A stretch of DNA of 32,906 nt from Emiliania huxleyi CCMP1516 (GCF_000372725.1 NW_005198030.1:30075-62980), one strand, 5' to 3'; shown: positions 1 to 8,610, counted from the first letter of the stretch. Numbers and translations are program-made. Notes: generated by a model not told the origin, from the letters alone.

Positions 1-413
1 ACTCTCGTCGTTCTCTCCCTTGTCATTTCCTCCTCTGTCGCGTCGTTCTCTTCTGTCTCGTCCTGCGACGCCGCCGCCTGCCGGTCCCTTGTTCTCGCGG
101 CTTCTTTCGCCTTTCGGCGCAACTCCGTCCTCCTCGCGGCGTATCCTGGCCCCTCGAGTGTATCGAGCTCCCCTCGCGCAAGGACCACATTTCTGACTCC
201 CACTCCGAGCATTTGCCTCCAAGTCATATCGTTGCTCAGGTCCACTCTCTCTTCGAACACTCGTGCCTCTACGGATGATGCCGGCGCTGGGGTCCCCTTC
301 GGATGCATCGTGACATCTGACAACTGAATTTCCACTGGTTCGTCCTCCTCGGAGTCGTCTTCCCCCGCTGCCTTCCGCTCGGCATGAGACTTCTCAGTGT
401 TTGACTCTTCCAT
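1..413 (-). CDS. 5' part of an unknown charged protein (runs off the left edge)
   Basis: Reading down from an ATG at 413-411, the minus strand is open for 137 codons to the window edge with no stop. The start reads MEESNTEKSHAERK. An acidic N-terminal stretch is followed by a patch with FEERVDLSNDMTWRQMLGVG and then a long Arg/Lys/Glu-rich, probably helical tail. No family is recognised. A coat or gag-like protein of a mobile element is possible but is only a guess from composition. The ATG lies 99 bp from the ATG of the J-domain gene on the other strand, so the two may share a divergent promoter. The stop codon and most of the protein may lie outside the window. Confidence 0.5.
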   Translation of the reverse strand, partial: MEESNTEKSHAERKAAGEDDSEEDEPVEIQLSDVTMHPKGTPAPASSVEARVFEERVDLSNDMTWRQMLGVGVRNVVLARGELDTLEGPGYAARRTELRRKAKEAARTRDRQAAASQDETEENDATEEEMTRERTTR

Positions 414-512
414 GTCTGCGTTTCTTCACCTCACTTGCGACCCGAGCGCTCACCTCCCGCCGCCCCGGGCACGGCCTCCCATCGTCGGGCCTGGCCGGGC
501 CAGATACCACCC

Positions 513-1157
513 ATGCCAACACTCAAGGAGATCCAGGAGGCACGGGAGCGGAGAACCGAACGGAATCTCGCATCGCACGGCATCACTCGTGGCGACAGCG
601 CCACGCCCGCGTCGGCTACTCCCTCGAGCCCGAGCAGTAGCGTTATTTTTGGGCTCGGGATTGTTGGCATGGCAGCAGGATACGCGGCGCTCGCCTTCCG
701 CTTCCGCAGCCTCACGGCCGGTCCTGGACGCGAGCGCTTCCGAGCCGGCAGCGCCGAGTTCCGAGCCGCGCAGCAGGCTGCGGAGACCTTCTCGCGCGGC
801 TCTCGCCGGAGGGCAGAGGCATTCTCAGAGACGAGGTGGCGAGAGCGGTCGCGAGGTCGGTCGCGATACGGAGCGACCGATGAGGAGTCGCGCCGGCGCG
901 CGGAGCAGCAGAAACAGCGCGACCGGCGCAGCGAGACGCTATCCCCGGGCAGCCTCGGTTGGGCGCTGGGTGTGCTGCAGCTACGGTCGCTCGAGGGCCT
1001 CACGGAGCGCGAGGCGAAGGCCTCGTACCACAGGCTCGCCAAGCAGTGCCACCCGGACACTGGTGGCGCGAGCGCTGACGCGGAGCAGTTCAAACGCATC
1101 GGCGTCGCCTACGAGGCCATCTCCAAATTTCTCCGGAGCCGCAGAAGCGCCCCGTGA
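513..1157 (+). CDS. Membrane-anchored protein with C-terminal J domain (Hsp70 co-chaperone)
   Basis: A 214-residue protein if translation begins at 513, where ATG follows CCACCC, a good eukaryotic context; the frame is open further upstream but that part looks non-coding. Residues 1-43 are polar, about 44-62 form one transmembrane helix (VIFGLGIVGMAAGYAALAF), 65-155 are Arg/Glu-rich, and 160-210 form a J domain. The J domain carries the diagnostic HPD at residues 180-182 in the context AKQCHPDTGG, after the helix that contacts Hsp70. J proteins stimulate Hsp70 ATPase. A membrane anchor with a C-terminal J domain resembles import-motor J proteins such as Pam18/Tim14, but the long charged linker is unlike them, so the compartment is not settled. 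No Gly/Phe region or zinc domain is present (type III). J domain call is firm; localisation is inference. Confidence 0.8.
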   Translation: MPTLKEIQEARERRTERNLASHGITRGDSATPASATPSSPSSSVIFGLGIVGMAAGYAALAFRFRSLTAGPGRERFRAGSAEFRAAQQAAETFSRGSRRRAEAFSETRWRERSRGRSRYGATDEESRRRAEQQKQRDRRSETLSPGSLGWALGVLQLRSLEGLTEREAKASYHRLAKQCHPDTGGASADAEQFKRIGVAYEAISKFLRSRRSAP

Positions 1158-1531
1158 CCGCTTCGGTTCTGTGGAGGGTGCATGCCGCTCACAGGGACAT
1201 TTCAGCCTCCGGTCATCATTGCTCCGGACATTCTCTCGCCAGCCGGACCGATGCCAACTGTGCACGGTGGTGCGGTCAGGTCGGAATTTACGCGGATAGG
1301 GGTTAGGGCAGTCGCGGAGGCGGTTGGTGTGTCATAAATCCAGCCGGCACACCCAGATAGGTTCACTCAAAGAGAAACCAACTAGGCGGCACGATGTTAA
1401 GATAGTGATCACTGTAGGCACAATCAAGTTCAAGAATCATGCGCGGGGTCGGCAGGGCGAGAAAAAGTGTGTGTGTCCCTTTTCAACACTTTCATGCGCA
1501 CACGACGAGCGTACTGCTCATGTCCCGGCCG
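1158..1531. other. Intergenic, no supported gene
   Basis: This stretch lies between the J-domain stop and the stop of the minus-strand glycosyltransferase-like gene, so it should hold two converging 3' ends. I see only short open frames with no recognisable protein and no clear repeat. Confidence 0.4.
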
Positions 1532-2430
1532 TCACGCCTTAACGCGCCCATGCGCATACAGAAAGCGTTCCCTGACTGCGCTTTCGGAGTCCCTCTCTTT
1601 GAGCCACGTCTCGGTCGACAGCCCGGTCGGCACCGGGAGCCTCGCTTCCACTCCTAGCTCGCGGAGCAGGCTGACATTGCCAAGATTGACGGCGGTGCCA
1701 TCCTCCTGCAGACACCTCGTGCTGAGTACCTTCAGTCGCCAAGCTTGCCACGGATGCGCCGGCTCGCCGGACGGCGGCGAGAGGCGCCCCCCCACCGCGG
1801 CGACCCCCGCGGGGCAGCAGTCGCCGCCGTTGTTTGCCGCCTCCCACCCGAGAGGCGCTTTGCAACTATGCAGTTCGAGAAAGTGCGCCAGAACAACAAG
1901 GCGGTTGATGAACTTGTGTCGGTTGTGGTAGATGGCGAGCTGGCGGTGCACGCGGAACCCGTGCGTGTCGTAGTAGAGCGAGTCCCAGCCGTGCACGCTC
2001 AGCAACGTGAGCGGTAACCTGTGCGGCGGTGGGACGCGCGGGTCGGACCACTCGACACACGTCCCCGGCAGGTGGCGTTTGGTCGGTGGTGCGGTGGGAG
2101 ATCGGCGTAGGGGTGCTCTGGCGGAACGGCGCACCGCGACCCCACGTGCCTCCAGAGCACAGAGCCGAGCCAGACATCCTCCACCACAAATTCCTTCGCT
2201 GGCATTGGTAGGACGCTGAGCGAGTCCATCTCTGCCCTGATGCCTTCGTTGGCGGCCAAGGCCTGCACGAGGCGACGCCCGATGGCGAAGAAAGGCCCAC
2301 AGGCGTACGGGAAGGGCCCGTGGCACGTGACGTTTGGGACGGAACAGCGCTTCGCGAGGCCCGTCCTTCTTGCGGGTAGAAAAACGCGGGATGGATAAGC
2401 GGAGAAGCGAGAGACGATGAGAAGAAAGAA
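1532..2430 (-). CDS. Glycosyltransferase-like gene, 3' part, with a frame break
   Basis: Two adjoining minus-strand frames look like one protein. From about 2430 to 2095 the reading includes PNVTCHGPFPYACGPFFAIG and then EFVVEDVWLGSVLWRHV. A Gly-rich acceptor segment followed by an ED-V-x-x-G motif is the arrangement of GT31 beta-1,3-galactosyltransferase-like enzymes, which act in the Golgi. From about 2095 to the TGA at 1532 a different frame continues with CVEWSDPRVPPPHRL, SVHGWDSLYYDTHGF and HNRHKFINRLVVLAHF. The switch between about 2095 and 2030 could be a short intron, a sequencing error or a true frameshift. The 5' exons are not identified; a C-run followed by AG near 2433 could be a splice acceptor. 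Family call is moderate; intactness is unknown. Confidence 0.5.
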
Positions 2431-3857
2431 CTCTGGGGGGGGGCGAGGGCCCTAGAGGGCATCCATGCGGGGGGGAGATGGGGTCCCATGGCCCGCCGCA
2501 GGCGCCGATTTTTTCGGGTTTTTTTCTTTTTTGCGCGATTTTTTACTTGTTTTCATGGGAATTCGCTGTACTTGCGGCCATGCTATCACGCCTTGCGACA
2601 GCCTGTCGGCGCTGCTGACCGTGCCCTGCTGCGCAATTGACCACCTGCATAGCTCGCGGCCTTAGTATCCACCATTCAGTGACGACCTGATCGTACGGCC
2701 AGTAGGAAGCAAGGTGTCCTTCCAGCGCGTGCACGCTTCTGACGCAATGCGCGTCACAAACTGCCTCGGCGACTGGCTGCTGGCACTCTCGAGGCTATGC
2801 CTACACAGCCTCGCGCGCATGGGCAGTCATACAAGAGGGACCATGCACTTTCTCAGGAGAGCGCCGGTGCCTCTCTCTTGGACCGGCAAACTTGGTGGTC
2901 TCGTGTCACCAATGTGGGACCAGTGCAGCATCGCGCCATCGACAGCTCTGAACTGCGCCTCACCACTGACCGGGAAGGCCGCCAAGTGGGCCAGCACAGG
3001 TCGCACATTGTGGCAGCAGTCAGCAGTGCATGTCTGATAGCTAGAGCAGCAGCGTCAGGGTCGCAGGGTCGGATCGTGTCAAGCCTCTCGCCCGGCCGGC
3101 CGCGTGCAGACGTCGGCCTGTCTGCTGTCTGGAGTGATCTGTCGGCGGTCAGTACGACCGATCAGGTCGGAGTTTTCTGATGGTTGGAGGGTCTATCTGT
3201 ATGTACTCCTCGAGATCTCTCCGAATCTGCCCTCTGATTAACCTAGCTTAATCGGGAAGTCGGTGCTAGCGGAGACTAGCGGAGCCGGAGCCCCGTTTCC
3301 GCACTGCTGCGCGGCGCACGGTGCCTCCGGGGGCCCCCGCCTCCCCCCAGAGAGAAAGAAAAGAAATCTCAAACATCTCAGAGACCACCCGAGAGGGGAG
3401 AGGGGGTGGAGGGCTGTGACGCTCTGGATTTTGTTTTGACGCTCTGCGGGGTGTGACGCTGGTCGCTGTGTATGACCCGAGACAGAAAGAAAGAAAAAGA
3501 AAGCGGACAAGCCAAGCTAGGGCTGGGTCGAGGACAGACGCGTCCCCACCTTTGCAGGATTTTGTTTGACCCGAGAGCGATGAGCGATGCAGCGATGGAA
3601 CTCCCCCACTGAATTCACAAACAAAACGCTGTCTGAATTCTTTTCCCCAGCGCCCAGGTGTACCTGAGTGGCTGAGTGCCAGTGGCAGTACCGAGTGTCG
3701 TGAGAGGGAGTTTTGTCGTAAAAAATCTTTTGCCATAAATAAATAAAACGGACGCGAGGGTGGGAGAAGCACTTGGAGCACTTGGAGTGCAGTCATTAAT
3801 AACTGCTAATTCTTTTCCTGGGGCTCACACGAGGCAAGTCGCACGAACACTCGCGTG
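2431..3857. other. Long intergenic region, no supported gene
   Basis: Only patchy open frames without recognisable domains occur on either strand. T-rich runs lie at about 2508-2560. A purine-rich stretch at 3350-3510 is the reverse complement of a T/C-rich dispersed block seen elsewhere in the window. The short dispersed repeat at 3769-3797 lies close to the CCCH gene. The 5' end of the glycosyltransferase-like gene and the promoter of the CCCH gene probably lie here, but I cannot place them. Confidence 0.4.
3769..3797 (-). repeat. Dispersed element tail, (CTCCAAGTG)n type
   Basis: On the minus strand this reads ATGACTGCACTCCAAGTG followed by another CTCCAAGTG-type unit. The same GACTGCACTCCAAGTG word occurs on the plus strand at about 8073, 20550, 21506 and 29090. 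This is the only inverted copy of the five. Confidence 0.7.
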
Positions 3858-5636
3858 ATGGCAGATCTGCAGGCCGAACTGAGTACCTTGGGATCGAACC
3901 GCAAACGAGAAGAGCTGGCTGCTGATGACGGCCTGTCAAAGCGCGCGCGGATCGACGCTGACCCTGCGTCGGATGCACACACCGCAAGCACCATCGAGGG
4001 CGGCGCTGAGCCAGAGGCTGGCGCGCCGCCAAAAATTGACGCTGCTGCGCCGACTGCTGTGCCACCTGCCAGCGGCAACGGTGCCGAGGCGCCTGCTGCC
4101 GCGGCGCCAGAGGCTGCCGCGCCACTGCCTGCGCCGGTGCTTGCGCCTCCGCCACCCCAGCCTATTATGCAGCCGCCGCCGCCGTATGGAGGCTGTGGCG
4201 GCGGCGGTTTTTACGGCGGCTACCCGCCGCCAGGTGGTGGCGGCGGCGGTGGCGGCGGCGGTGGCGGGCAGGTTTGTAAGGACTTTGTGAACGGCGTGTG
4301 CCGGCGGGGCGCGGCTTGCCGCTTCCAGCATGTGGCAGCGCCCAACGCCCAGTCGCAGCAAACGGCCCAGGTTTGCAAAGACTTCCAGAATGGGCTGTGC
4401 AACCGCGGAGCTTCCTGCAAGTTCAGTCACGAGCAGGGTGCGGGCCCCGGAGGCCCCGGCGGTCCTGGCTTCGGTGGTTTTGGCGGCGGCGGCTTCGGAG
4501 GCGGAGGGTTTGGCGGTGGCGGCGGATACGGCGGAGGCGGGTACGGTGGAGGCGGGTACGGTGGAGGCGGGTACGGTGGAGGCGGGTACGGTGGAGGCGG
4601 GTGGGGCGGAGGCGGGTACGGTGGCGGCGGGTACGGTGGCGGCGGGTACGGTGGGGGCGGGTGGGGCGGAGGCGGCGGCTATGGTGGCAATGGCGGAGGC
4701 GGCTTTCCTGGCTTCGGCGGCGGCGGGCCGGGCTACGGCGGCCCGCCACAGGCCGGAGTGTGCAAGGACTTTATGAACGGGCGGTGCACGCGGGGCGCTT
4801 CGTGCAAATTTGCGCATGAGGCGAGCGAGCGAGCGAGAGGGCGAGGGCGAGGGAGAGGGAGAGGGCGAGGGAGAGAGATCGTGCGTTGGGACCACCGGCC
4901 CCTCCCGCAGGCGACCGCGCCTCCCGCGCCTCCCTACCCTCCGCAGGGCACGCCGAACGAGACTCAGCAGCCGGTGTGCAAGGACTTCCAAAATGGCGCC
5001 GCGGCAGCAGCCGGCACCGGCGCCCTGGCTCGCTCCTCACCCCGGGCTGCTGCTCGAGTAGGCATGTGCTCGCGTGGCGCGTCGTGCCGCTTCCGGCACG
5101 AGGCGGAAGGTGGTGCAGCAGGCGGCGCGCAGCAGTGCGGGCCCGGCATGCAGGGAGGTGGGATGGGCGGCGGCATGGGCGGCGGCATGGGAGGCGGCAT
5201 GGGAGGCGGCATGGGAGGCGGCATGGGAGGAGGCATAGGAGGAGGCATAGGAGGAGGCATGGGAGGAGGGATTGGAGGCGGCATGGGAGGAGGCATGGGA
5301 GGAGGCATGGGAGGAGGCGTGGGCGGAGGCATGGGCGGCGGTGCGCAGCAGGGCGGACCGGGCATGCAGGGAGGCATGCAGGGAGGAAGCTTTGGTTCGC
5401 GCTCTCCCCTTCCGCGTTTCGCCCTCCCTCCCCTTCCCCCCAATCCCCCCCACCACGCATGGACACGGCACCGTCCAGAGCCGCGCGCTTCGAGCCGCCG
5501 CCGCACCCATGCCCATACCCACCCTCGCCATCTCGCAGGGGCGCCGCCTTCGTCGGACCAACCTCGCTGCCTCGACTTTCTCTCTGGCCGCTGCACCCGG
5601 GGCGACTCATGCCGCTTCAGCCACGCGGCGCAGTGA
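3858..5636 (+). CDS. Five-finger CCCH zinc-finger RNA-binding protein with Gly-rich linkers
   Basis: The ATG at 3858 opens a frame to TGA at 5634-5636. CCCH fingers of the C-x7-C-x5-C-x3-H type are seen as VCKDFVNGVCRRGAACRFQH, VCKDFQNGLCNRGASCKFSH, VCKDFMNGRCTRGASCKFAH and a last CLDFLSGRCTRGDSCRFSH. A further finger is split: VCKDFQNG ends near 4995 and MCSRGASCRFRH resumes at 5062. Removing 4996-5061 (GC...AG, 66 nt) rebuilds a perfect finger. Likely introns are also 4821-4910 (GC...AG, 90 nt) and 5395-5538 (GT...AG, 144 nt). All are multiples of three without a stop, so the unspliced frame is also open. Proposed exons: 3858-4820, 4911-4995, 5062-5394, 5539-5636 (492 aa). Linkers are GGGGY and GGGM repeats, typical of RNA-granule proteins. 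A role in mRNA binding is inferred from the fingers. Confidence 0.85.
   Translation: MADLQAELSTLGSNRKREELAADDGLSKRARIDADPASDAHTASTIEGGAEPEAGAPPKIDAAAPTAVPPASGNGAEAPAAAAPEAAAPLPAPVLAPPPPQPIMQPPPPYGGCGGGGFYGGYPPPGGGGGGGGGGGGQVCKDFVNGVCRRGAACRFQHVAAPNAQSQQTAQVCKDFQNGLCNRGASCKFSHEQGAGPGGPGGPGFGGFGGGGFGGGGFGGGGGYGGGGYGGGGYGGGGYGGGGYGGGGWGGGGYGGGGYGGGGYGGGGWGGGGGYGGNGGGGFPGFGGGGPGYGGPPQAGVCKDFMNGRCTRGASCKFAHEASERARGRGRGRGRGRGREIVRWDHRPLPQATAPPAPPYPPQGTPNETQQPVCKDFQNGAAAAAGTGALARSSPRAAARVGMCSRGASCRFRHEAEGGAAGGAQQCGPGMQGGGMGGGMGGGMGGGMGGGMGGGMGGGIGGGIGGGMGGGIGGGMGGGMGGGMGGGVGGGMGGGAQQGGPGMQGGMQGGSFGSRSPLPRFALPPLPPNPPHHAWTRHRPEPRASSRRRTHAHTHPRHLAGAPPSSDQPRCLDFLSGRCTRGDSCRFSHAAQ
4520..4680 (+). repeat. 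In-gene minisatellite encoding GGGGY repeats
   Basis: Tandem 15-bp units of the form GGTGGAGGCGGGTAC repeat about nine times inside the CCCH gene, encoding a Gly-Tyr/Trp linker between fingers two and three. Confidence 0.8.
5155..5345 (+). repeat. In-gene minisatellite encoding GGGM repeats
   Basis: Tandem 12-bp units of the form GGCATGGGAGGC, with a few ATA/ATT/GTG variants, encode (GGGM)n between the fourth and fifth fingers. Such arrays usually vary in copy number. Confidence 0.8.
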
Positions 5637-5816
5637 TCCAGGCGGATGGAGGGGCCTCATGGGCGGCGTGGGCACACTCGTCGGTGGCACAGAGAACAGG
5701 GCTGGCGCATGTGGGCGGCCGGACAGACTGGCTCACGAGCGCTCTCTAGCTCTGCGGCACAAAAACACAGGTGTGTTCTAGCATCTCGAAAGTCACACTG
5801 CTACTTTGCAGTCATT

Positions 5817-6122
5817 TCACGTTGTGGGCTCCTGTCTTGTCAGCCTGACCGAGATTTTTGCAAACTCGCCCTCAACCCGAACGCCGTCCCGCGGTCCTGT
5901 CCACCGAGCGTGCCCGGGCGGGAGGAACGGGTCGGGTGGCACGTCCGTGGTGAACTCGACCCCGCTCTCGCCCTCGGGCAGCGGACCAACCCACGCCTGT
6001 ACCTGCGGAATGTCGGAAAACTGCCTTGGACGGCCCCATAGCTCGCTCGTCGCGGCCTGGAGATCTGCGTCCTCGTCGGTTTGAGTCGGGCTGCGCAGGC
6101 GGTGGAAGGGCCCATACGCCAT
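5817..6122 (-). CDS. Small unknown protein
   Basis: A 101-residue frame begins at the ATG at 6122 (MAYGPFHRLRSP) and ends at 5817. It has the composition of a real protein rather than a shadow frame: an acidic helix (TQTDEDADLQAATSELWG) is followed by a Gly/Pro-rich segment with GVEFTTDVPPDPFLPPGHA and GVRVEGEFAKI. I recognise no named family. A stop lies just upstream in the same frame. An upstream exon is possible, since 6290-6200 on this strand also reads protein-like (FRVSLDERPQLRTRQVKLIY). The gene is tail to tail with the CCCH gene, 180 bp apart. Confidence 0.45.
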   Translation of the reverse strand: MAYGPFHRLRSPTQTDEDADLQAATSELWGRPRQFSDIPQVQAWVGPLPEGESGVEFTTDVPPDPFLPPGHARWTGPRDGVRVEGEFAKISVRLTRQEPTT

Positions 6123-6369
6123 AGGACATCACCGGCGCGTCTCACTGCCTGCTGGCACGCGTCCGGCTGCGGCAGGAGGCACGACGCAGGGAGCAGTAGG
6201 GCTAATACGTACGAGCTCGTAGATGAGCTTCACCTGCCTGGTCCGGAGCTGCGGACGTTCGTCCAAACTTACCCTGAAACCTTCTTTTGAACGCTAGGAT
6301 AGAGAGCAGAGCAAGAGGCGACCCCAGGATTCGCCTACGGCTACCCGCCCCCACCCTCAACGGGCGAGG

Positions 6370-6960
6370 ATGGCGACCGACTCCGGTGGAGGTAGGGGCG
6401 ACGGGGACGAGGGGGGGAGTGACAAGGGGGTGGCCAGGGCCCCGGAACCGGCGGTAGCATCGGCCGTCTCCCTCCTGCCCCGGGCGACGCTGGGGGGTTC
6501 GCCATGGGGGTGGCTGATACCACACAACCCGCGGGGCGGTGGGCCGATACCTCTTTGCGGCCGGACCATTGTCATAGGCCGGGAGGGCGATGTCAAGGCC
6601 CCGTACAACCCACACCTGTCGAGATGCCACGTCAGGTTGGACTGGGATGGGAGGGGCAGGGTTTACGCGACGCATCTCTCGACGACAAACGCCACTTGGC
6701 TTAACCTGGGGCCGATGGTGCGCGGCCAGCAAGTCCTGGTGGAGCCGAGCTGGAGCAACGAGCCTCATCAACCGATGGGCGTCGCCCCGGACGCCCCAAT
6801 TTTGTTCGTCAGCATCGTACACGCCAGTGCGGCGCGGGCGATGCTTAGGGAGGAACGGATCGAGGGGTGGTGTGGTTGGTCCATCTGCATGGCCCCAGAC
6901 GCCTACGATATGGTGCGGCGGACCCTCCGACGCCACGGACGGTCGGAGCCGCCGAGCTGA
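6370..6960 (+). CDS. FHA-domain-like protein, ORF A of a probable mobile element
   Basis: A 196-residue frame starts at ATG 6370. After a Gly/Asp-rich leader, residues 55-125 resemble a forkhead-associated (FHA) fold, the phosphothreonine-binding beta sandwich. The signature positions are present: GR at 70-71 (TIVIGRE), S84-x-x-H87 (HLSRCHVRL), and a TNAT turn at 106-109 in HLSTTNATWLNL, where FHA domains usually have NG. The rest has two Trp/Cys-containing segments without a known motif. The frame overlaps the next ORF by 112 nt in the -1 frame. The 3' flank is repeated at 28.9-29.1 kb, which is why I assign it to a mobile element. FHA identity is by motif only. Confidence 0.6.
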   Translation: MATDSGGGRGDGDEGGSDKGVARAPEPAVASAVSLLPRATLGGSPWGWLIPHNPRGGGPIPLCGRTIVIGREGDVKAPYNPHLSRCHVRLDWDGRGRVYATHLSTTNATWLNLGPMVRGQQVLVEPSWSNEPHQPMGVAPDAPILFVSIVHASAARAMLREERIEGWCGWSICMAPDAYDMVRRTLRRHGRSEPPS

Positions 6961-7952
6961 GGGCGGGGGGAGGCCGACAGCCGGAGGTCAGAGACGGGAC
7001 CACCGGACCAGCCGCCGCTGGGGGGGTGCAGGCGGAAGGGTGTGGTGGCGGGACGGCGCCAAAGAGGCAGCGACCTCTGACAGCTGACGAGCGGGGGACG
7101 ACACCGGCATACCCGTGCGCACGGGCCAACTCGGCCTCGGAGGCGTATTGCCAGTCGTGTGAGATGAGACTGGTGCAGATCGGGGAGACATTCTGCCAAG
7201 AATGCAGACCCGTCGAAGCCAGCCCCTTCAGCCGCCGCCTGGTATGCTGTGGAGCAGGCCAGGAAGTTCCGGAGGGGTATGAACCGAAGGACGTGTCGCG
7301 CGGCACGTCTTTTGGCAACCCTGTAGCGTTACCTTACGGCACGCACAACAGAACGGCGTATGGGACGGCAGTGGAGGCCTTCGACACGATCTGCGAGTAC
7401 GTTACGGAGAACGCGGAGGGGGGGCCGCTTCCACGGGGACTCGTCGCGCAGTCCGGCCGGATACACCAACACCAGCTTAGGGTGACACGGAGGGAGCTGG
7501 ACAAGGCGCTGTGGAGAACAGCTGGGTCGGTCTCCCGGGATGGAGCTAGCTATGCCCTCAGGTGCCGGTGCCACGGAGTGGCCCTAGGATTCCCGTGCCA
7601 TGGCCGGTCGATCCGGAGGATGCTAATACTTCGAGCGGAAGCCATAGCAAGGGGGGGCCTGGAGCGGAGAGAGCGCCTAGGCGGAGAGATCGAAAGACTG
7701 GAGACCCCGCAGGGTCGCGCGAGGGAGGCTGGGACGAGTGGAGTGGTTCCGCCGCCTGGCAAGCGGAGACGCCGGCAGGGGCGGGAGGACGCGAGGGGAG
7801 GCTTTGCGGGACGAGGCGCCGGGTGTGGGCGGGCGTCGAGGCCGTGTCGAGTCCGTGTTGAGTGTTTACTAGCTCCGAGTAGAGGGGGCGTTCTGCTGCT
7901 AGGGGAAACCTGGAGCGCGGAGCTAACCCTCGGAGACCCGTGTTTACTTTAA
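6849..7952 (+). CDS. Zinc-ribbon basic protein, ORF B of the same element
   Basis: This frame is open from 6849 (after TAG at 6846-6848) to TAA at 7950-7952. It contains a zinc ribbon with cysteine codons at 7149, 7158, 7194 and 7203 (C-x2-C-x11-C-x2-C), another Cys at 7116, and a later CRCHGVALGFPCHG motif. Near its end is a strong basic cluster (GKRRRRQGRED) suited to nuclear or nucleic-acid binding. The first ATG in frame is at 7164, inside the zinc ribbon, so an intact ribbon requires entry from ORF A by -1 frameshift or splicing. The last codons run through a structured repeat (7873-7935), so the natural end could be earlier. No reverse transcriptase, integrase or transposase motif is seen. 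Confidence 0.5.
   Translation, partial: GGTDRGVVWLVHLHGPRRLRYGAADPPTPRTVGAAELRAGGGRQPEVRDGTTGPAAAGGVQAEGCGGGTAPKRQRPLTADERGTTPAYPCARANSASEAYCQSCEMRLVQIGETFCQECRPVEASPFSRRLVCCGAGQEVPEGYEPKDVSRGTSFGNPVALPYGTHNRTAYGTAVEAFDTICEYVTENAEGGPLPRGLVAQSGRIHQHQLRVTRRELDKALWRTAGSVSRDGASYALRCRCHGVALGFPCHGRSIRRMLILRAEAIARGGLERRERLGGEIERLETPQGRAREAGTSGVVPPPGKRRRRQGREDARGGFAGRGAGCGRASRPCRVRVECLLAPSRGGVLLLGETWSAELTLGDPCLL
7873..7935 (+). repeat. Structured repeat unit (single copy)
   Basis: The unit is bounded by the inverted pair CTCCGAG (7873-7879) and CTCGGAG (7929-7935). Inside, GCGTTC can pair with GAGCGC, and a short AGG/CCT stem surrounds GGAAA. Three tandem relatives lie at 28748-28963. Confidence 0.6.
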
Positions 7953-8104
7953 GGCCCTTGCCCTGCGAACGCGCACCCCCGGGGCTAGGGCTCTCTTGCC
8001 CGTAACCCGATACCGATCATCCGGCCCGCTGGATGCGCTTCTCAGCTCACCGGCCCTGGATGTGAGGTTACCGACTGCACTCCAAGTGCTCCAAGTGCTC
8101 CAAG
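7936..8104 (+). repeat. Shared 3' tail of a dispersed element
   Basis: This segment matches 28964-29115 closely, including GGGCTAGGGCTCTCTTGCCC, AACCCGATACCGATCATCCG and CCCTGGATGTGAGGTTA. It ends in tandem 9-bp CTCCAAGTG units. A short tandem tail fits the 3' end of a LINE or SINE-type retroelement; that assignment is inference. Confidence 0.65.
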
Positions 8105-8355
8105 CCTCGCTCTCAATCCAGAAGTCGAAGGATTGTGAGCAGCACTCCTCGCAATCGTAGCATCTCTGTAGATTGCTAGCACCTACGCTCGCAATCCTAC
8201 ATCTTCTAGGACTAAGAGCAGCTCCGCTCCCAAGGTGACTGGTGACGCCTACAAACCAGCGCGCTCGCAATCCGAGCATAGTCTAGGATTGCGAGCAGCT
8301 ATGCTCACAATCCTAGCAACATGCCTCCGATTGCGAGCAGTAGCGCTCGCAATCC
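8105..8355. repeat. Array of imperfect palindromes (GATTGCGAGC family)
   Basis: Successive hairpins share the arm GATTGCGAGC and its complement. The best is 8283-8316, with 15-bp arms (CTAGGATTGCGAGCA) around a 4-nt loop and one G-T mismatch. The next is 8329-8354, with perfect 10-bp arms. At least three weaker copies precede them. The family resumes at 9047-9200. Confidence 0.7.
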
Positions 8356-8359
8356 TTGT

Positions 8360-8610
8360 CCCCACTCAAGGTTATGGGAGCGGCCATAACAGGTGTTATG
8401 GCTGTTATGGCTGGCTGCTCATAACACCCCATAACACCTCATAACACCTCATAACACCTCCATCGCTGTTATGGCTGTTATGCCCACCCTACCATAACAC
8501 CTCATAACACCTCATAGCACTCATAACACCTCCCACTGGTTGTTATGACAGCCAGCATAACAACCTCATAACAGCGCTGTTATGACTCGGCCAAAACCTC
8601 ATAACCTTTT
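8360..8610. repeat. CATAACACCT minisatellite with inverted copies
   Basis: Ten-base units CATAACACCT repeat many times, mixed with the complement GTTATGG, so many short hairpins can form. No protein-coding frame of interest crosses it. Confidence 0.75.

Noticed and set aside
3266..3796. 176-codon minus frame beginning MTALQVLQV
   Set aside because: Its start is the dispersed CTCCAAGTG repeat and the rest is low-complexity; no homologous features.
3889..3904. GGGATCGAACCG resembling the T-arm of a tRNA on minus
   Set aside because: It lies in the CCCH coding frame and no acceptor, D or anticodon stems are found around it.
3936..5610. Several long minus and plus frames over the CCCH gene
   Set aside because: They translate the Gly-rich repeats in other frames (Pro, Ala or Arg repeats) and have no domain.
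6849..6960. A programmed -1 slippery site joining the two element ORFs
   Set aside because: No X-XXY-YYZ heptamer is visible in the overlap; the frame relation is reported but the mechanism is left open.
8105..8610. Regular-looking repeats that might be a CRISPR array
   Set aside because: Unit length and spacing vary, there are no unique constant-length spacers, no cas genes, and the window is eukaryotic.
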